From assembly GCA_033763735.1 (NCBI GenBank), contig JANRJY010000025.1:11785-75784 (forward strand): 64,000 nt of DNA, in the 5' to 3' direction. The DNA is from JANRJY01 sp033763735. Its GTDB lineage: Bacteria; Bacteroidota; Bacteroidia; Cytophagales; UBA9547. Below the pieces are notes generated by a model. That model was not told the origin of the DNA. It made no database searches and saw only the letters and a program-made list of their open reading frames with translations. Both the position numbers and the translations under genes were made by a program. Below are positions 18,328-27,819 of the stretch, piece by piece. Each line of letters starts with the position of its first letter. Position 1 is the stretch's first letter.

Positions 18328-19326
18328 ATGACTTCAAAAAAAATACTCATCACAGGTGGTGCCGGATATATTGGATCGCACACTGTTCGTCTTTTAGCTG
18401 AAAAAGGATACAGTCTCATTGTACTTGACAATTTGGTATATGGACATCGTGAATCCATTATCAATCCTGAAGTAGAACTAATCGTTGGAGACTTGGGTGA
18501 CAAAGATTTGACCGGACGATTATTTGAGTACAATGACATTGAAGCGGTTATTCACTTTGCAGCATATGCCTATGTGGGAGAGTCAGTTACTGAACCGGAA
18601 AAATATTATTTCAACAATATTGTAGCACCATTGAACTTGCTTCATGTGATGAAAAAATATGGTTGCAAAAACTTTATATTTTCCTCAACCTGTGCTACTT
18701 ATGGCAATCCACAATACACTCCATTAGACGAAAAACATCCACAAAAACCAATCAATCCATACGGCACCAGCAAATTCATGCTAGAACTAATACTTAGGGA
18801 CTATGCTCATGCATATGGCTTTAAATATGCCTTCTTAAGATATTTCAATGCTTCAGGCGCATCACCTGATGGACTTATTGGTGAAGATCACAATCCGGAA
18901 TCACATTTGATACCACTTATATTAGAGGCAATTAATGGTGACCGACCACATATTACTGTTTTTGGTACCGATTACGATACACCTGATGGTACATGCATCA
19001 GAGATTATATTCATGTGGATGATCTTGCAACGGCACATTTGGCTGCATTGGAACATCTTTCAAGTGGTAAAGAATCAATAGTATGTAATTTAGGCACCGG
19101 CATAGGTGTATCGGTGAAAGAAATGATTCAGGTAGTGGAAGAAGTAACCGGCAAAAAAGTTCCCGTAGTATATGGAGATCGTAGAGCAGGAGACCCACCA
19201 TATTTGTTTGCAAACCCTGCAGCAGCCAAGGAATTATTGGGTTGGGAAGCCAAATATAAAGATGTAAAAGAAACGGTGGCCCACGCTTGGAAATGGAAAA
19301 CAGGCCCAAAAGGAGGTCATTTTTGA
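18328..19326 (+). CDS. galE: UDP-glucose 4-epimerase
   Basis: Interconverts UDP-glucose and UDP-galactose (or the N-acetyl forms), supplying precursors for surface glycans. 332 residues, extended SDR family: NAD-binding GGAGYIGSH at 10-18, the SSTCATYG segment near 119-126, and catalytic Y145-K149 (YGTSK). The substrate-binding RYFNASGA motif and the C-terminal GDRRAGDPP motif are characteristic of GalE rather than of other epimerases. It stands alone, about 10 kb before the main glycan locus. Confidence 0.95.
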   Translation: MTSKKILITGGAGYIGSHTVRLLAEKGYSLIVLDNLVYGHRESIINPEVELIVGDLGDKDLTGRLFEYNDIEAVIHFAAYAYVGESVTEPEKYYFNNIVAPLNLLHVMKKYGCKNFIFSSTCATYGNPQYTPLDEKHPQKPINPYGTSKFMLELILRDYAHAYGFKYAFLRYFNASGASPDGLIGEDHNPESHLIPLILEAINGDRPHITVFGTDYDTPDGTCIRDYIHVDDLATAHLAALEHLSSGKESIVCNLGTGIGVSVKEMIQVVEEVTGKKVPVVYGDRRAGDPPYLFANPAAAKELLGWEAKYKDVKETVAHAWKWKTGPKGGHF

Positions 19327-19368
19327 TAATTCATCGGAAATATTTTATAAATTCGTTTATGATAAAAT

Positions 19369-19953
19369 ATGTCTGAAAAAATAACTTCGTTGTCGCAGCT
19401 TGATTTGAACAAGCAATACACTTATGCAGACTACCTCAATTGGTGGTTTGATGAGCGTGTGGAATTAATTAAGGGATTCATAAAAAAAATGTCCCACGAT
19501 CCAAATAATATTCACCAAAGAGTAAGTGCAAATTTGTCTATTGAAATTGGCAGATTCCTAAAAAAGCAAAAATGCCAATTACGGTTTGCGCCTTTTGATG
19601 TTAGACTTACTCGAAAACTTAATGACCGAGAAGTAACAACGGTAGTGCAACCTGACATTTGCATCATTTGTAATCCCGAACTATTAGATGAAAAAGGATG
19701 TAATGATGCACCCGACATGATTATTGAAATTTTATCAGAGTCAAACAGAAAACACGATTTGGTTACCAAATTTCAGCTATATGAAGAAGCTGGAGTAAGT
19801 GAATACTGGATAGCCTACCCTTTGGATTGCATGATTGAGGTGTATTTATTGAAAAATGGCAAATATTATTTGGATAAAAAATACATTGAAGATGACATTG
19901 CACCTGTTTTTACGATTCCGGGGTTAAAAATTGATTTGAAGGATATTTTTTAA
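19369..19953 (+). CDS. Uma2 family (DUF820) putative restriction-like nuclease
   Basis: 194 residues of the Uma2/DUF820 family, which has a PD-(D/E)XK-type fold. The conserved core is visible: VVQPDICIICNPE (the Asp of the catalytic motif), then APDMIIEILSESN (the E-x-hydrophobic part) followed by DLVTKFQLYEEAGVSEYWIAYP. The biological role of this family is not established, although it is abundant in cyanobacteria and Bacteroidota and is sometimes spread by transfer. It follows galE by about 40 bases and converges on nuoH. No restriction or toxin partner is visible. Confidence 0.88.
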   Translation: MSEKITSLSQLDLNKQYTYADYLNWWFDERVELIKGFIKKMSHDPNNIHQRVSANLSIEIGRFLKKQKCQLRFAPFDVRLTRKLNDREVTTVVQPDICIICNPELLDEKGCNDAPDMIIEILSESNRKHDLVTKFQLYEEAGVSEYWIAYPLDCMIEVYLLKNGKYYLDKKYIEDDIAPVFTIPGLKIDLKDIF

Positions 19954-19984
19954 TAGAAACTTTAAAATTCAAATAATAAATTAA

Positions 19985-21031
19985 CTACCCCATCACCCAC
20001 AATTTCCATACGGCCGATATAAAAATTAAAAGTAATGAAGCCGGAGTAAGAACTTTCCAACCTATGTACATCAGTTGATCAATCCTTACCCTTGGGAAAG
20101 TCCATCGAATCCAAATTTGAATTAAGAGAAATATCATTGCTTTTAACACCAGCCAAAAGCCACTTAACAGATATCCACTAAAGGTTCCGGGTATTCCATT
20201 TGTCCAATCAAAAAGCGAAATATTACCTATGTTTGGTAATGGTGAATTCCACCCTCCAAAAAATATTATGGCACCAACAATACTTACTAAAATCATAAGG
20301 GCATATTCTGCCAAAAAGAAAATAGCAAATCTAAATCCCGAATATTCCACATGAAAACCTGCTACTAGTTCACTTTCAGCTTCGGGTATATCAAAAGGCG
20401 CTCTGTTGCACTCTGCCAATGAAGAAATAAAAAAAATAATCCATGCTATAAATAAATGTGGTGCCTTAATGACATTCCAAGATAAAAATCCCCCAGAAAC
20501 GAAAGTATTTGAACTATTTGATTGAAAGACACTTATTTCTGACAAATCAAGTGTTTCAGTAATCATTATTACAGATAATACACTGAAACCAAGGGGGATT
20601 TCATAAGATATAATCTGGGCAACTGATCGCATGGATCCAAAAAGTGCATATTTATTATTAGAAGCCCAACCTGCAATTAATAACCCAATAATATCTAGGC
20701 TTACAATTGCCATCATAAAAAACACACCTGTAGAAATACTTGCACCTTTTAATCCATTGCAAAGTGGAACTACTGCAAACCCTGTAAATACAGATGCCAA
20801 AATTAAGTATGGTGCAATTTTGAATAAAAATGGGTCAGCCGCACTTGGAACTATGTCTTCTTTTTGGAATAATTTTATCAAATCGGCCACTGGTTGTAAT
20901 ATGCCCCACTTTCCTACATGTGTTGGTCCTAATCTGTCTTGAATGAAAGATGCTATTTTTCTTTCAGCATAAAAAACTATGAGAACTGTAATCAGAATAA
21001 AGACAAGATAAATAACTGGTATCCAAGGCAT
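19985..21031 (-). CDS. nuoH: NADH-quinone oxidoreductase subunit H
   Basis: Membrane subunit of respiratory complex I that helps form the quinone-binding chamber at the junction with the peripheral arm. 348 residues with about eight transmembrane helices. Diagnostic motifs: YAERKIASFIQDRLGP near 26-41, ADLIKLFQKEDI, and the acidic loop CNRAPFDIPEAESELVAGFHVEYSG. All are well conserved, so it is likely functional. Strikingly no other nuo gene is beside it; upstream is a lipoprotein gene three bases away and downstream the convergent Uma2 gene. Confidence 0.96.
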   Translation of the reverse strand: MPWIPVIYLVFILITVLIVFYAERKIASFIQDRLGPTHVGKWGILQPVADLIKLFQKEDIVPSAADPFLFKIAPYLILASVFTGFAVVPLCNGLKGASISTGVFFMMAIVSLDIIGLLIAGWASNNKYALFGSMRSVAQIISYEIPLGFSVLSVIMITETLDLSEISVFQSNSSNTFVSGGFLSWNVIKAPHLFIAWIIFFISSLAECNRAPFDIPEAESELVAGFHVEYSGFRFAIFFLAEYALMILVSIVGAIIFFGGWNSPLPNIGNISLFDWTNGIPGTFSGYLLSGFWLVLKAMIFLLIQIWIRWTFPRVRIDQLMYIGWKVLTPASLLLIFISAVWKLWVMG

Positions 21032-21034
21032 AAA

Positions 21035-21784
21035 TTAATTATCTACCAAATCATCTTTGAAATAATGAAGAATTGAATTTTGAATAAGATGATCATCTTC
21101 TAATACTTTTTCTAAAGGAATTCTAAAGTAATATTCCACACCTGCAGCATCAGTAAGATAAAAGGTATATTCCATCTTAACAGTTCCATCTGGCAAATAT
21201 ATTTTTTCTTTTCTAGCGAAATTACGTGCTTCAAAAGCAGCCAGTTCCTTTTCAAAACCATTATTTTTCAAATCTTCATATAATATCTTGCAAATGGGTT
21301 GATTGATTGCATTAAAACTAAACTCGGCAGGTATAAACAAAGTGACCGACTGCATTTTATAAGTCTTTGAATTTCGCTCAATATCCAAATTAATACTATC
21401 GTTCAACTCAATACCTACCAATTTAATATTCAAAATATCAGATTCACTTACTTTATTTGAATCTATTTGCTTTTTAAGTCCTTCAGATACAAGATTATAC
21501 ATCACCCTTTTGTAACTAATTTTATTGTTATCTTCGGAGTAGGCTTGAATTTTACCTTCTCTTATTAAATTGATTACTTTAGGAGTAAAATCTGCATAAA
21601 TTTCATTGCCCTCTACAGGTACCATCTTACCCGGATTTATGGTATCCGACCAATCTATTTCATTTACTCTTAAAAACCATGATCCTTGAAACTTTAAAAG
21701 ATCTGTACCTTTTTCCTTTTTTTGTTTGTCGCATGAAATCAAAAGTATAGTAGAAATAACTAATAGAATAAAAATTTTTTTCAT
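21035..21784 (-). CDS. Hypothetical lipoprotein
   Basis: 249 residues. The N-terminus MKKIFILLVISTILLISC is a lipoprotein signal peptide with lipobox LISC (Cys at 18), so the mature protein should be lipid-anchored. The rest is a soluble alpha/beta protein of a family I do not recognise, with several SDTINPGKMVPVEGN-like loops and a C-terminal segment about a 'ytFYLTDAAGVEYYFRIP' strand pair. It immediately precedes nuoH (three bases), so the two are probably co-transcribed, but a functional link with complex I is unproven. Confidence 0.7.
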   Translation of the reverse strand: MKKIFILLVISTILLISCDKQKKEKGTDLLKFQGSWFLRVNEIDWSDTINPGKMVPVEGNEIYADFTPKVINLIREGKIQAYSEDNNKISYKRVMYNLVSEGLKKQIDSNKVSESDILNIKLVGIELNDSINLDIERNSKTYKMQSVTLFIPAEFSFNAINQPICKILYEDLKNNGFEKELAAFEARNFARKEKIYLPDGTVKMEYTFYLTDAAGVEYYFRIPLEKVLEDDHLIQNSILHYFKDDLVDN

Positions 21785-21914
21785 TAGAAAAGAGTTAAAA
21801 TATGCCGTTTTTATACAAAAGATTATGCTAAATAAGCGATTTTTTTAAAATTTAAATCTAAAATCTCTATGAGAATAACTAAACCATATTCTTTGAAGAG
21901 ATTATAGAATATTA

Positions 21915-24776
21915 TTATGCAAATGCTTCAATTGGTATGCAACTGCAAACCAAATTTCTATCACCAAAGGCACCATCTATTCTGCTAACTGTAGGCCAAA
22001 ATTTTGATTCTCTAACAAAAGACAAAGGGAATGCAGCTTTGTTTCTACTGTATGGATATTCCCAATTATCCGACATAATTACTTCTGCTGTGTGTGGTGC
22101 ATTTTTTAGTACATTGTTATCTTTTGCAAATAAACCTTTTTCAATTTCTTCAATTTCAGTTCTGATTTGAATCATTGCGTCACAGAAGCGATCTAATTCA
22201 TTTTTACTTTCACTTTCTGTAGGTTCTATCATTAAAGTTCCTGCAACTGGAAATGAAACAGTAGGCGCATGAAAACCATAATCCATTAATCGTTTGGCAA
22301 TATCTTCTACTTCAATTCCGGTTTGTGATTTGAAACTTCGGCAATCAATAATCATTTCATGTGCACATCGTCCATTGCTTCCTGAATATAAAATTGGGAA
22401 ATGCTTTTCCAATCGTGTTTTGATGTAATTTGCATTCAAAATGGCATATTTAGTTGAATGAGTAATTCCATTGCTACCCATCATTGCTATATACCCATAT
22501 GATATTGGCAAAATAGAAGCACTAGCGTAAGGTGCTGCAGACACAGCCCCTTTAGTTCCTTGAATATAATGACCGGGCAAAAATGGTACTAAATGCTTGG
22601 CAACTCCAATTGGTCCCATACCTGGACCACCACCTCCATGAGGAATGCAAAATGTTTTGTGCAAATTCAAATGGCAAACATCAGCGCCTATAAATCCAGG
22701 AGCAGTTAGACCCACCTGAGCATTCATATTAGCCCCATCCATGTATACTTGTCCGCCATTATCATGAATTATTTTGCAAATTTCTTTAATTCCTTCTTCA
22801 AAAACACCGTGTGTTGAAGGATAAGTGACCATTAAGCATGCCAAATTTTCTTTATGTTTCTCTGCATGAAGTTTAAGGTCTTCGATATCAACATTTCCTT
22901 TTTCATCGCATTTAGTCACAACTACTTGCATGCCAGCCATAACCGCACTTGCCGGATTAGTACCATGAGCCGATGAAGGAATTAACGCGATTTTTCTGTG
23001 TCCTTCTCCTTTGTTGATTAAATAATTACGAATTACCATCAAACCTGCATATTCACCCTGTGCTCCTGAATTAGGTTGTAAACTAACTCCGGCAAAACCT
23101 GTAATTTCAGCAAGCCAATTTTGTAAGGTGTCGAATAATTGATGGTAACCTAAAGTTTGTTCCTTTGGTGCAAAGGGATGCAATTGTCCAAATTCAGGCC
23201 ATGTAACCGGTATCATTTCTGTGGTTGCATTTAATTTCATAGTACAAGATCCTAATGAAATCATGGAATGAACCATTGATAAGTCTTTGTTTTCCAATCG
23301 TTTCATATATCGAAGCATTTCATGTTCGGTATGATAACTATTGAAAACAGGATGCGTCATGAAATCGGTATGCCTTGCCAATCCTTTGGGAAATGAATTA
23401 TCTTTATTTGTAAATTGAAAGTTTGAAGCAGGTTTTCCAACAGATTTAGCTAACACATCTATTATCGCTTTTATGTCATCGTTGTCGACCGTTTCGTCTA
23501 AAGCTATCTGAAATTGATTATTTGTATAATAAAAATTAATTTCTTGTTGTTGTGCATTCCTTTTTATGGTGTCTAATAACTCGTTTGATTTTACTTCATA
23601 AGTTAAAGTATCAAAAAAACTGCCATTTTTATTATTGTATCCTAATCCAACTAATGTTTCATTAAGTTGAACGGCAAAGTTGTGAATTCGATTTGCTATT
23701 CGTTTTACACCATTTGGGCCATGATATACAGCATACATTCCAGCCATTACAGATAATAGCACCTGTGCAGTGCAAATATTTGATGTTGCTTTTTCTCTCC
23801 TAATATGTTGTTCTCGGGTTTGCAAAGCCATTCGGTAGGCTTTTTTACCTTTTGCATCAACAGAAACACCAATAATTCTCCCGGGTATATTTCTTTTGTA
23901 AATATCTTTTGTGGCGAAAAAAGCAGCATGTGGCCCCCCAAAACCCATAGGAACGCCAAATCGTTGAGAAGAACCAAAAGCAATATCAGCCCCCATTTCA
24001 CCGGGAGGGGTAAGTAATGTTAAAGCCATCAAATCAGTAGCTACAGCCACAAGAACATTGTTTTCTTTTGCTGAAGCAATTAAACTTGAATAATCTTGTA
24101 CATTACCCTCACAATCAGGATATTGAAGCAATATACCATACAAATTTGGGTTGGTTAAATCAAGTTTATCCAAAGAATTAATTTGTAAATTTATATCCAA
24201 AGGAGCAGCTCTTGTTTCGAGTACATCTATAGTTTGAGGAAATACTTTGTCCGAAACAAAAAAAGTATGTGCATTTTGCTTGCTTGAACCACGTAAACCA
24301 TGCAACATGGTCATAGCTTCTGCTCCTGCAGTTGCTTCATCGAGCAATGATGCATTGGCTATTTCCATACCGGTAAGGTCCATTACCATCGTTTGATAAT
24401 TGATTAATGCTTCAAGCCTACCTTGCGCAATTTCTGCCTGATAAGGCGTGTAAGCGGTATACCATCCCGGATTTTCTAAAATATTACGCAAAATAACCGG
24501 TGGCGTAATCGTATTGTAGTACCCCAATCCAATATAGGTTTTCCATAGCTGATTTTTATTTGCAATAGCTTTGATGTCTTTTAAATATTCAAATTCTGTT
24601 TTAGGTTCTACAAAAGAAAGTGATTTTGGTAATCTGATTCCTTGTGGAACTGTTTGACTGATAAGTGTTTCCAATGAATCTACACCAATTTGTTGAAGCA
24701 TTTGACTTAATTCGGTACTATTGCTGCTAATATGGCGATCAATAAATGGCGTTTGGGATAAATTAAAAGAACCCAT
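21915..24776 (-). CDS. gcvP: Glycine dehydrogenase (P-protein of glycine cleavage system)
   Basis: Decarboxylates glycine and transfers the aminomethyl group to the lipoyl H-protein. 953 residues, the single-chain form with two halves of aminotransferase fold. The PLP lysine is K707 in [17 protein letters not shown], with the glycine-rich loop after it. The [15 protein letters not shown] and [12 protein letters not shown] motifs are typical. GcvT and GcvH genes are not in the window, so the system is dispersed. No glycine riboswitch was recognised upstream. Confidence 0.97.
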   Translation of the reverse strand: MGSFNLSQTPFIDRHISSNSTELSQMLQQIGVDSLETLISQTVPQGIRLPKSLSFVEPKTEFEYLKDIKAIANKNQLWKTYIGLGYYNTITPPVILRNILENPGWYTAYTPYQAEIAQGRLEALINYQTMVMDLTGMEIANASLLDEATAGAEAMTMLHGLRGSSKQNAHTFFVSDKVFPQTIDVLETRAAPLDINLQINSLDKLDLTNPNLYGILLQYPDCEGNVQDYSSLIASAKENNVLVAVATDLMALTLLTPPGEMGADIAFGSSQRFGVPMGFGGPHAAFFATKDIYKRNIPGRIIGVSVDAKGKKAYRMALQTREQHIRREKATSNICTAQVLLSVMAGMYAVYHGPNGVKRIANRIHNFAVQLNETLVGLGYNNKNGSFFDTLTYEVKSNELLDTIKRNAQQQEINFYYTNNQFQIALDETVDNDDIKAIIDVLAKSVGKPASNFQFTNKDNSFPKGLARHTDFMTHPVFNSYHTEHEMLRYMKRLENKDLSMVHSMISLGSCTMKLNATTEMIPVTWPEFGQLHPFAPKEQTLGYHQLFDTLQNWLAEITGFAGVSLQPNSGAQGEYAGLMVIRNYLINKGEGHRKIALIPSSAHGTNPASAVMAGMQVVVTKCDEKGNVDIEDLKLHAEKHKENLACLMVTYPSTHGVFEEGIKEICKIIHDNGGQVYMDGANMNAQVGLTAPGFIGADVCHLNLHKTFCIPHGGGGPGMGPIGVAKHLVPFLPGHYIQGTKGAVSAAPYASASILPISYGYIAMMGSNGITHSTKYAILNANYIKTRLEKHFPILYSGSNGRCAHEMIIDCRSFKSQTGIEVEDIAKRLMDYGFHAPTVSFPVAGTLMIEPTESESKNELDRFCDAMIQIRTEIEEIEKGLFAKDNNVLKNAPHTAEVIMSDNWEYPYSRNKAAFPLSFVRESKFWPTVSRIDGAFGDRNLVCSCIPIEAFA

Positions 24777-24893
24777 AAATAATTTGATGGTTAAATAATT
24801 GTTAATTCTTACAAAATAAGTAAATTATTAATGCCAATGTTTCAATTGTGGATAAAATCAAAATCATAAAAACTGTAAATATTATAGTTTAAA

Positions 24894-25451
24894 ATGCAAG
24901 AACCTGATTTACAATACATACCAAACTTTATTGATGCAAAAAAATCTGATGAATTATTCCAAAAATTCAAAGAAAATATTCATTGGAATCATGAACAAAT
25001 TACACTCTTTGGGAAGAAAATATTTGAACCTCGATTAACCGCATGGTTTGGCTCTAAAAGTTATAAATATTCTGGCAAAAATATGCAACCTCAAAGCCTC
25101 AATTCTGATTTGGAATGGATTATTCAAAAGATAAATTCTGATGTAGGGCTTGAATTTAACACCGTACTATTGAATTATTACAGAAATGGCACTGATAGTA
25201 TGGGTTGGCATAGTGATGATGAAAAGGAATTGGGCCCTTCTCCAATAATAGCATCCATTAGCATGGGTGCAGAAAGGACTATTCACTTTCGATTGAAAGA
25301 AAATCACAAGATTGTTAAAAAATGTTTACTTCATCACGGTAGTTTATTAATTATGAAAGGCAATACACAACTACTTTGGCAACATGCCTTACCTAAAGTC
25401 AAAAATTTAGAACAACCTCGTATTAATTTGACATTTAGAAAAATAAATTGA
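24894..25451 (+). CDS. AlkB-like 2-oxoglutarate/Fe(II) dioxygenase
   Basis: 185 residues of the AlkB/ALKBH2-3-type family, which removes alkyl groups from DNA or RNA bases by oxidative demethylation. Iron ligands H106 and D108 lie in GWHSDDE, the third ligand H164 in WQHALPK, and the 2-oxoglutarate-binding arginines are R176 and R182 in PRINLTFR. The NYYRNGTDSMGWH segment is the classical one of this subgroup. Likely a nucleic-acid repair enzyme. The next gene's promoter begins within its last codons. Confidence 0.93.
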   Translation: MQEPDLQYIPNFIDAKKSDELFQKFKENIHWNHEQITLFGKKIFEPRLTAWFGSKSYKYSGKNMQPQSLNSDLEWIIQKINSDVGLEFNTVLLNYYRNGTDSMGWHSDDEKELGPSPIIASISMGAERTIHFRLKENHKIVKKCLLHHGSLLIMKGNTQLLWQHALPKVKNLEQPRINLTFRKIN

Positions 25452-25479
25452 AAAGTATCTGAAAAAAATATTACATTTG
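25448..25479 (+). promoter_or_regulatory. Bacteroidota-type promoter for the DEAD-box helicase gene
   Basis: TTG at 25448-25450 (overlapping the stop of the AlkB-like gene) is followed after 21 bases by TACATTTG at 25472-25479, matching TTG-N17-23-TAnnTTTG. Transcription would begin near 25485, giving a leader of about 110 bases. Confidence 0.65.
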
Positions 25480-25597
25480 CGGTTCGTTAATTTTGTCTTC
25501 AGACATTTCCTTTTCGTTTCCCTCTCCTTTCAGATTGTGACGTGCACGAAATAAAATGCCTCAAGGCACTTGTCACACAATTTAAACATTCATTTCA
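25480..25597 (+). promoter_or_regulatory. Long structured 5' leader of the DEAD-box helicase mRNA
   Basis: A small hairpin TGTCT/AGACA lies at 25494-25505. A larger one pairs TGTGAC-GTGC (25536-25545) with GCAC-TT-GTCACA (25566-25577), leaving a two-base bulge, and a competing GCC/GGC helix (25558-25560 with 25565-25567) can form inside. The region between (25506-25533) is a pyrimidine-rich TTTCCTTTTCG tract. Long structured leaders are known for cold-induced RNA helicases, but the regulatory role here is inferred. Confidence 0.4.
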
Positions 25598-27319
25598 ATG
25601 ACAGAAAACCTTATGTTTTCGGATTTTGCTATATCCGAAGAAATCAAGATGGCCCTTACCGATATGGGCTTTGTAGCACCTTCGCCTATTCAATCACAAG
25701 CGATTCCTTTATTACTCGAAGGAAGAGACATTATTGGCCAAGCACAAACCGGAACCGGCAAAACTGCTGCTTTTGGTATACCAATGATTCAAGCAATTGA
25801 CCCTGCTAAAAGAAAAATTCAATCTATTGTGCTTTGTCCTACACGTGAACTTGCAGTTCAAGTAGCAGAAGAAATTAAAAAGATGACAAAATATCTAAGG
25901 GGTATTAAAGTGCTTCCTATATATGGTGGGGCATCTATCGACCGCCAAATACAAGACCTTCGCAATGGGGTTCAAATTGTGGTAGGTACACCCGGAAGAG
26001 TAATAGATCATTTAAACAGAGGGACTTTAGACTTAGGTCATGTTTCTATTTTGGTTCTTGATGAAGCCGATGAAATGTTAAACATGGGATTTATAGAAGA
26101 TATCGAAATGATTCTTACCCATTTACCTGAAGATCGTCAAACTGTTTTCTTTTCTGCAACCATGCCAAAACCAATTTTGGATTTAACACGCAGATTTCAG
26201 CAAAATCCTGAATTGATTAAAGTTGCAAATAAGGAACTTACGGTAACTAATATTGAACAATTATACTTTGAAGTTAAGCAATCGCTTAAAACGGAGGCTA
26301 TGTGCCGATTGATAGATATGCATGGGCTTAAAATGATGCTTGTTTTTTGCAATACCAAACGTGGGGTTGATGCTTTAGTGGAAGAACTTCAATTGAGAAA
26401 TATTTCAGCCGAAGGATTGCATGGCGACTTACGACAAACGCAAAGAAGCAATGTGTTGGCCAAATTCAAAGCAGGTGTTGTTTCGGTTTTAGTTGCTACC
26501 GATGTAGCAGCAAGAGGAATAGATGTACAAGGTGTAGATGCGGTATTTAACTTTGATATGCCTTTGGATCAGGAAAACTATGTTCACAGAATTGGTAGAA
26601 CAGGTAGAGCCGGTAGGTTAGGCAAATCATTCACCTTTATTTCAGGCAGAAAAGATGTGTTGAAATTGAAAGATGTAATGCATTATACCAAAGCCCAGGT
26701 TGCGCAAGGTACTATTCCGAGCAATGAAGAAATTAAAGAATTCAGAAAAAGACAATTTCTTGACAAACTTTCTGCGACCATGTATACTGATGAAATCAAA
26801 GAATTTTTGCCAATAGCTGATGAGATTCTGGAAAGTAACATCGCACCTAAAAATATTATTGCAGGATTGTTGAAATTACATTTGGGGACATTGACTCCAG
26901 AAAAACGTGAAGAAACAAATTTTGCTATGAGTGCCTCAAGGAGAGACGAAAGCAGTGATGGAGGAGGTAGAGACAGGAACAGAAATTTTCGAGATAGAGA
27001 TGACAGAGGTAGAGGGGATGAAAGAGATAGAGGAAGAGATAGGGACAGAGGTCGTGACCGTGAACGCAGTTATGGTGGCGATGCTAACATGGTTAAACTG
27101 TTTTTTAATGTTGGTCGCAATCAGAATATAAGACCAGGAGATTTTGTTGGTGCTATTGCCGGTGAATGCGGGGTCGATGGAAAGGACATAGGAAATATTG
27201 AAATTAAAGATAAGTTCTCTTTTGTTTATGTTCCTAAAAATCTGGTAAACACCATTATGGATACTATGATTGGTAACAAAATCAAAGGGTACAAAGTAAA
27301 TTTGGAAATAGCACAGTAA
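25598..27319 (+). CDS. deaD: DEAD-box ATP-dependent RNA helicase with RG-rich linker and DbpA-type RNA-binding domain
   Basis: 573 residues. Q-motif FSDFAISEEIKMALTDMGF then PSPIQSQAIP; Walker A AQTGTGKTAAF; DEADE with the VLDEADEML form; SAT (FSATMP); and HRIGRTGRAGR of motif VI are all present. After the helicase core (to about 375) comes a linker and then a stretch of RD/RG repeats (about 450-490), followed by a C-terminal DbpA-like RRM (MVKLFFNVGRNQNIRPGDFVGAI). This is the CsdA/DeaD layout: a ribosome-assembly and cold-adaptation helicase. An alternative in-frame ATG lies five codons downstream. A terminator follows. Confidence 0.93.
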   Translation: MTENLMFSDFAISEEIKMALTDMGFVAPSPIQSQAIPLLLEGRDIIGQAQTGTGKTAAFGIPMIQAIDPAKRKIQSIVLCPTRELAVQVAEEIKKMTKYLRGIKVLPIYGGASIDRQIQDLRNGVQIVVGTPGRVIDHLNRGTLDLGHVSILVLDEADEMLNMGFIEDIEMILTHLPEDRQTVFFSATMPKPILDLTRRFQQNPELIKVANKELTVTNIEQLYFEVKQSLKTEAMCRLIDMHGLKMMLVFCNTKRGVDALVEELQLRNISAEGLHGDLRQTQRSNVLAKFKAGVVSVLVATDVAARGIDVQGVDAVFNFDMPLDQENYVHRIGRTGRAGRLGKSFTFISGRKDVLKLKDVMHYTKAQVAQGTIPSNEEIKEFRKRQFLDKLSATMYTDEIKEFLPIADEILESNIAPKNIIAGLLKLHLGTLTPEKREETNFAMSASRRDESSDGGGRDRNRNFRDRDDRGRGDERDRGRDRDRGRDRERSYGGDANMVKLFFNVGRNQNIRPGDFVGAIAGECGVDGKDIGNIEIKDKFSFVYVPKNLVNTIMDTMIGNKIKGYKVNLEIAQ

Positions 27320-27332
27320 ATTATTCTACATT

Positions 27333-27380
27333 AAACTCCAACAAAGATGATAAATGTCATTGTTGGAGTTTTTTTTTTGC
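27333..27380 (+). terminator. Intrinsic terminator after the helicase gene
   Basis: AAACTCCAACAA (27333-27344) pairs perfectly with TTGTTGGAGTTT (27360-27371), giving a 12-bp stem with a 15-base loop and a run of T residues to 27378. Confidence 0.9.
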
Positions 27381-27404
27381 TATTAATTGCTTCTTAAATA
27401 CACT

Positions 27405-27815
27405 ATGAAGCAAGACATTAATTCAAGAGACGAATTAAATTTTTTAATAAATAAATTTTCAGAAAAACTTAAAACGGATGCTGTTTTAGCACCATATTTC
27501 GAAAAATACACCGGATTAAATTGGGAAGTACACGAAAGCAGGATGGTTGACTTTTGGAATTTCATCTTGTTTAATTCAACTGAATTTAATGGAGATGTAT
27601 TAGGAAAACATTCCAATATTTTTTCAAATATGCCATTTCTCCTAGCTCATTTTGAACAGTGGATAATGCATTTTAAAGAAACCATTGATGAACATTTTGA
27701 AGGAAAAAAATCAAATGAACTCAAAAACTTTGCGTCTCATATTGCTAATGTGCTTAAAATAAAACTGATAGGTACATCAACAAACAACTTAAAACAAAAT
27801 TTGGCCTTTGAATAA
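27405..27815 (+). CDS. Group III truncated haemoglobin
   Basis: 136 residues from the ATG at 27405; the frame is open from a TTG at 27387, but that start would lie against the terminator loop and adds unconserved residues. The pattern matches group III (P-type) truncated globins: RDELNFLINKFSEKLKTD, then LNWEVHESRMVDFWNFILF, the proximal histidine (probably H69 in LGKHSNIF) and HFEQWIMHFKETIDEHFEG. Such globins bind O2 or NO and help with nitrosative stress or microaerobic respiration. It converges on the lipoprotein gene at 27820 with four bases between. Confidence 0.9.
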   Translation: MKQDINSRDELNFLINKFSEKLKTDAVLAPYFEKYTGLNWEVHESRMVDFWNFILFNSTEFNGDVLGKHSNIFSNMPFLLAHFEQWIMHFKETIDEHFEGKKSNELKNFASHIANVLKIKLIGTSTNNLKQNLAFE

Positions 27816-27819
27816 GTGA

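Noticed and set aside
21937..22170. Plus-strand reading frame inside gcvP
   Set aside because: Codes over a well conserved gene on the other strand and has no homology-like features.
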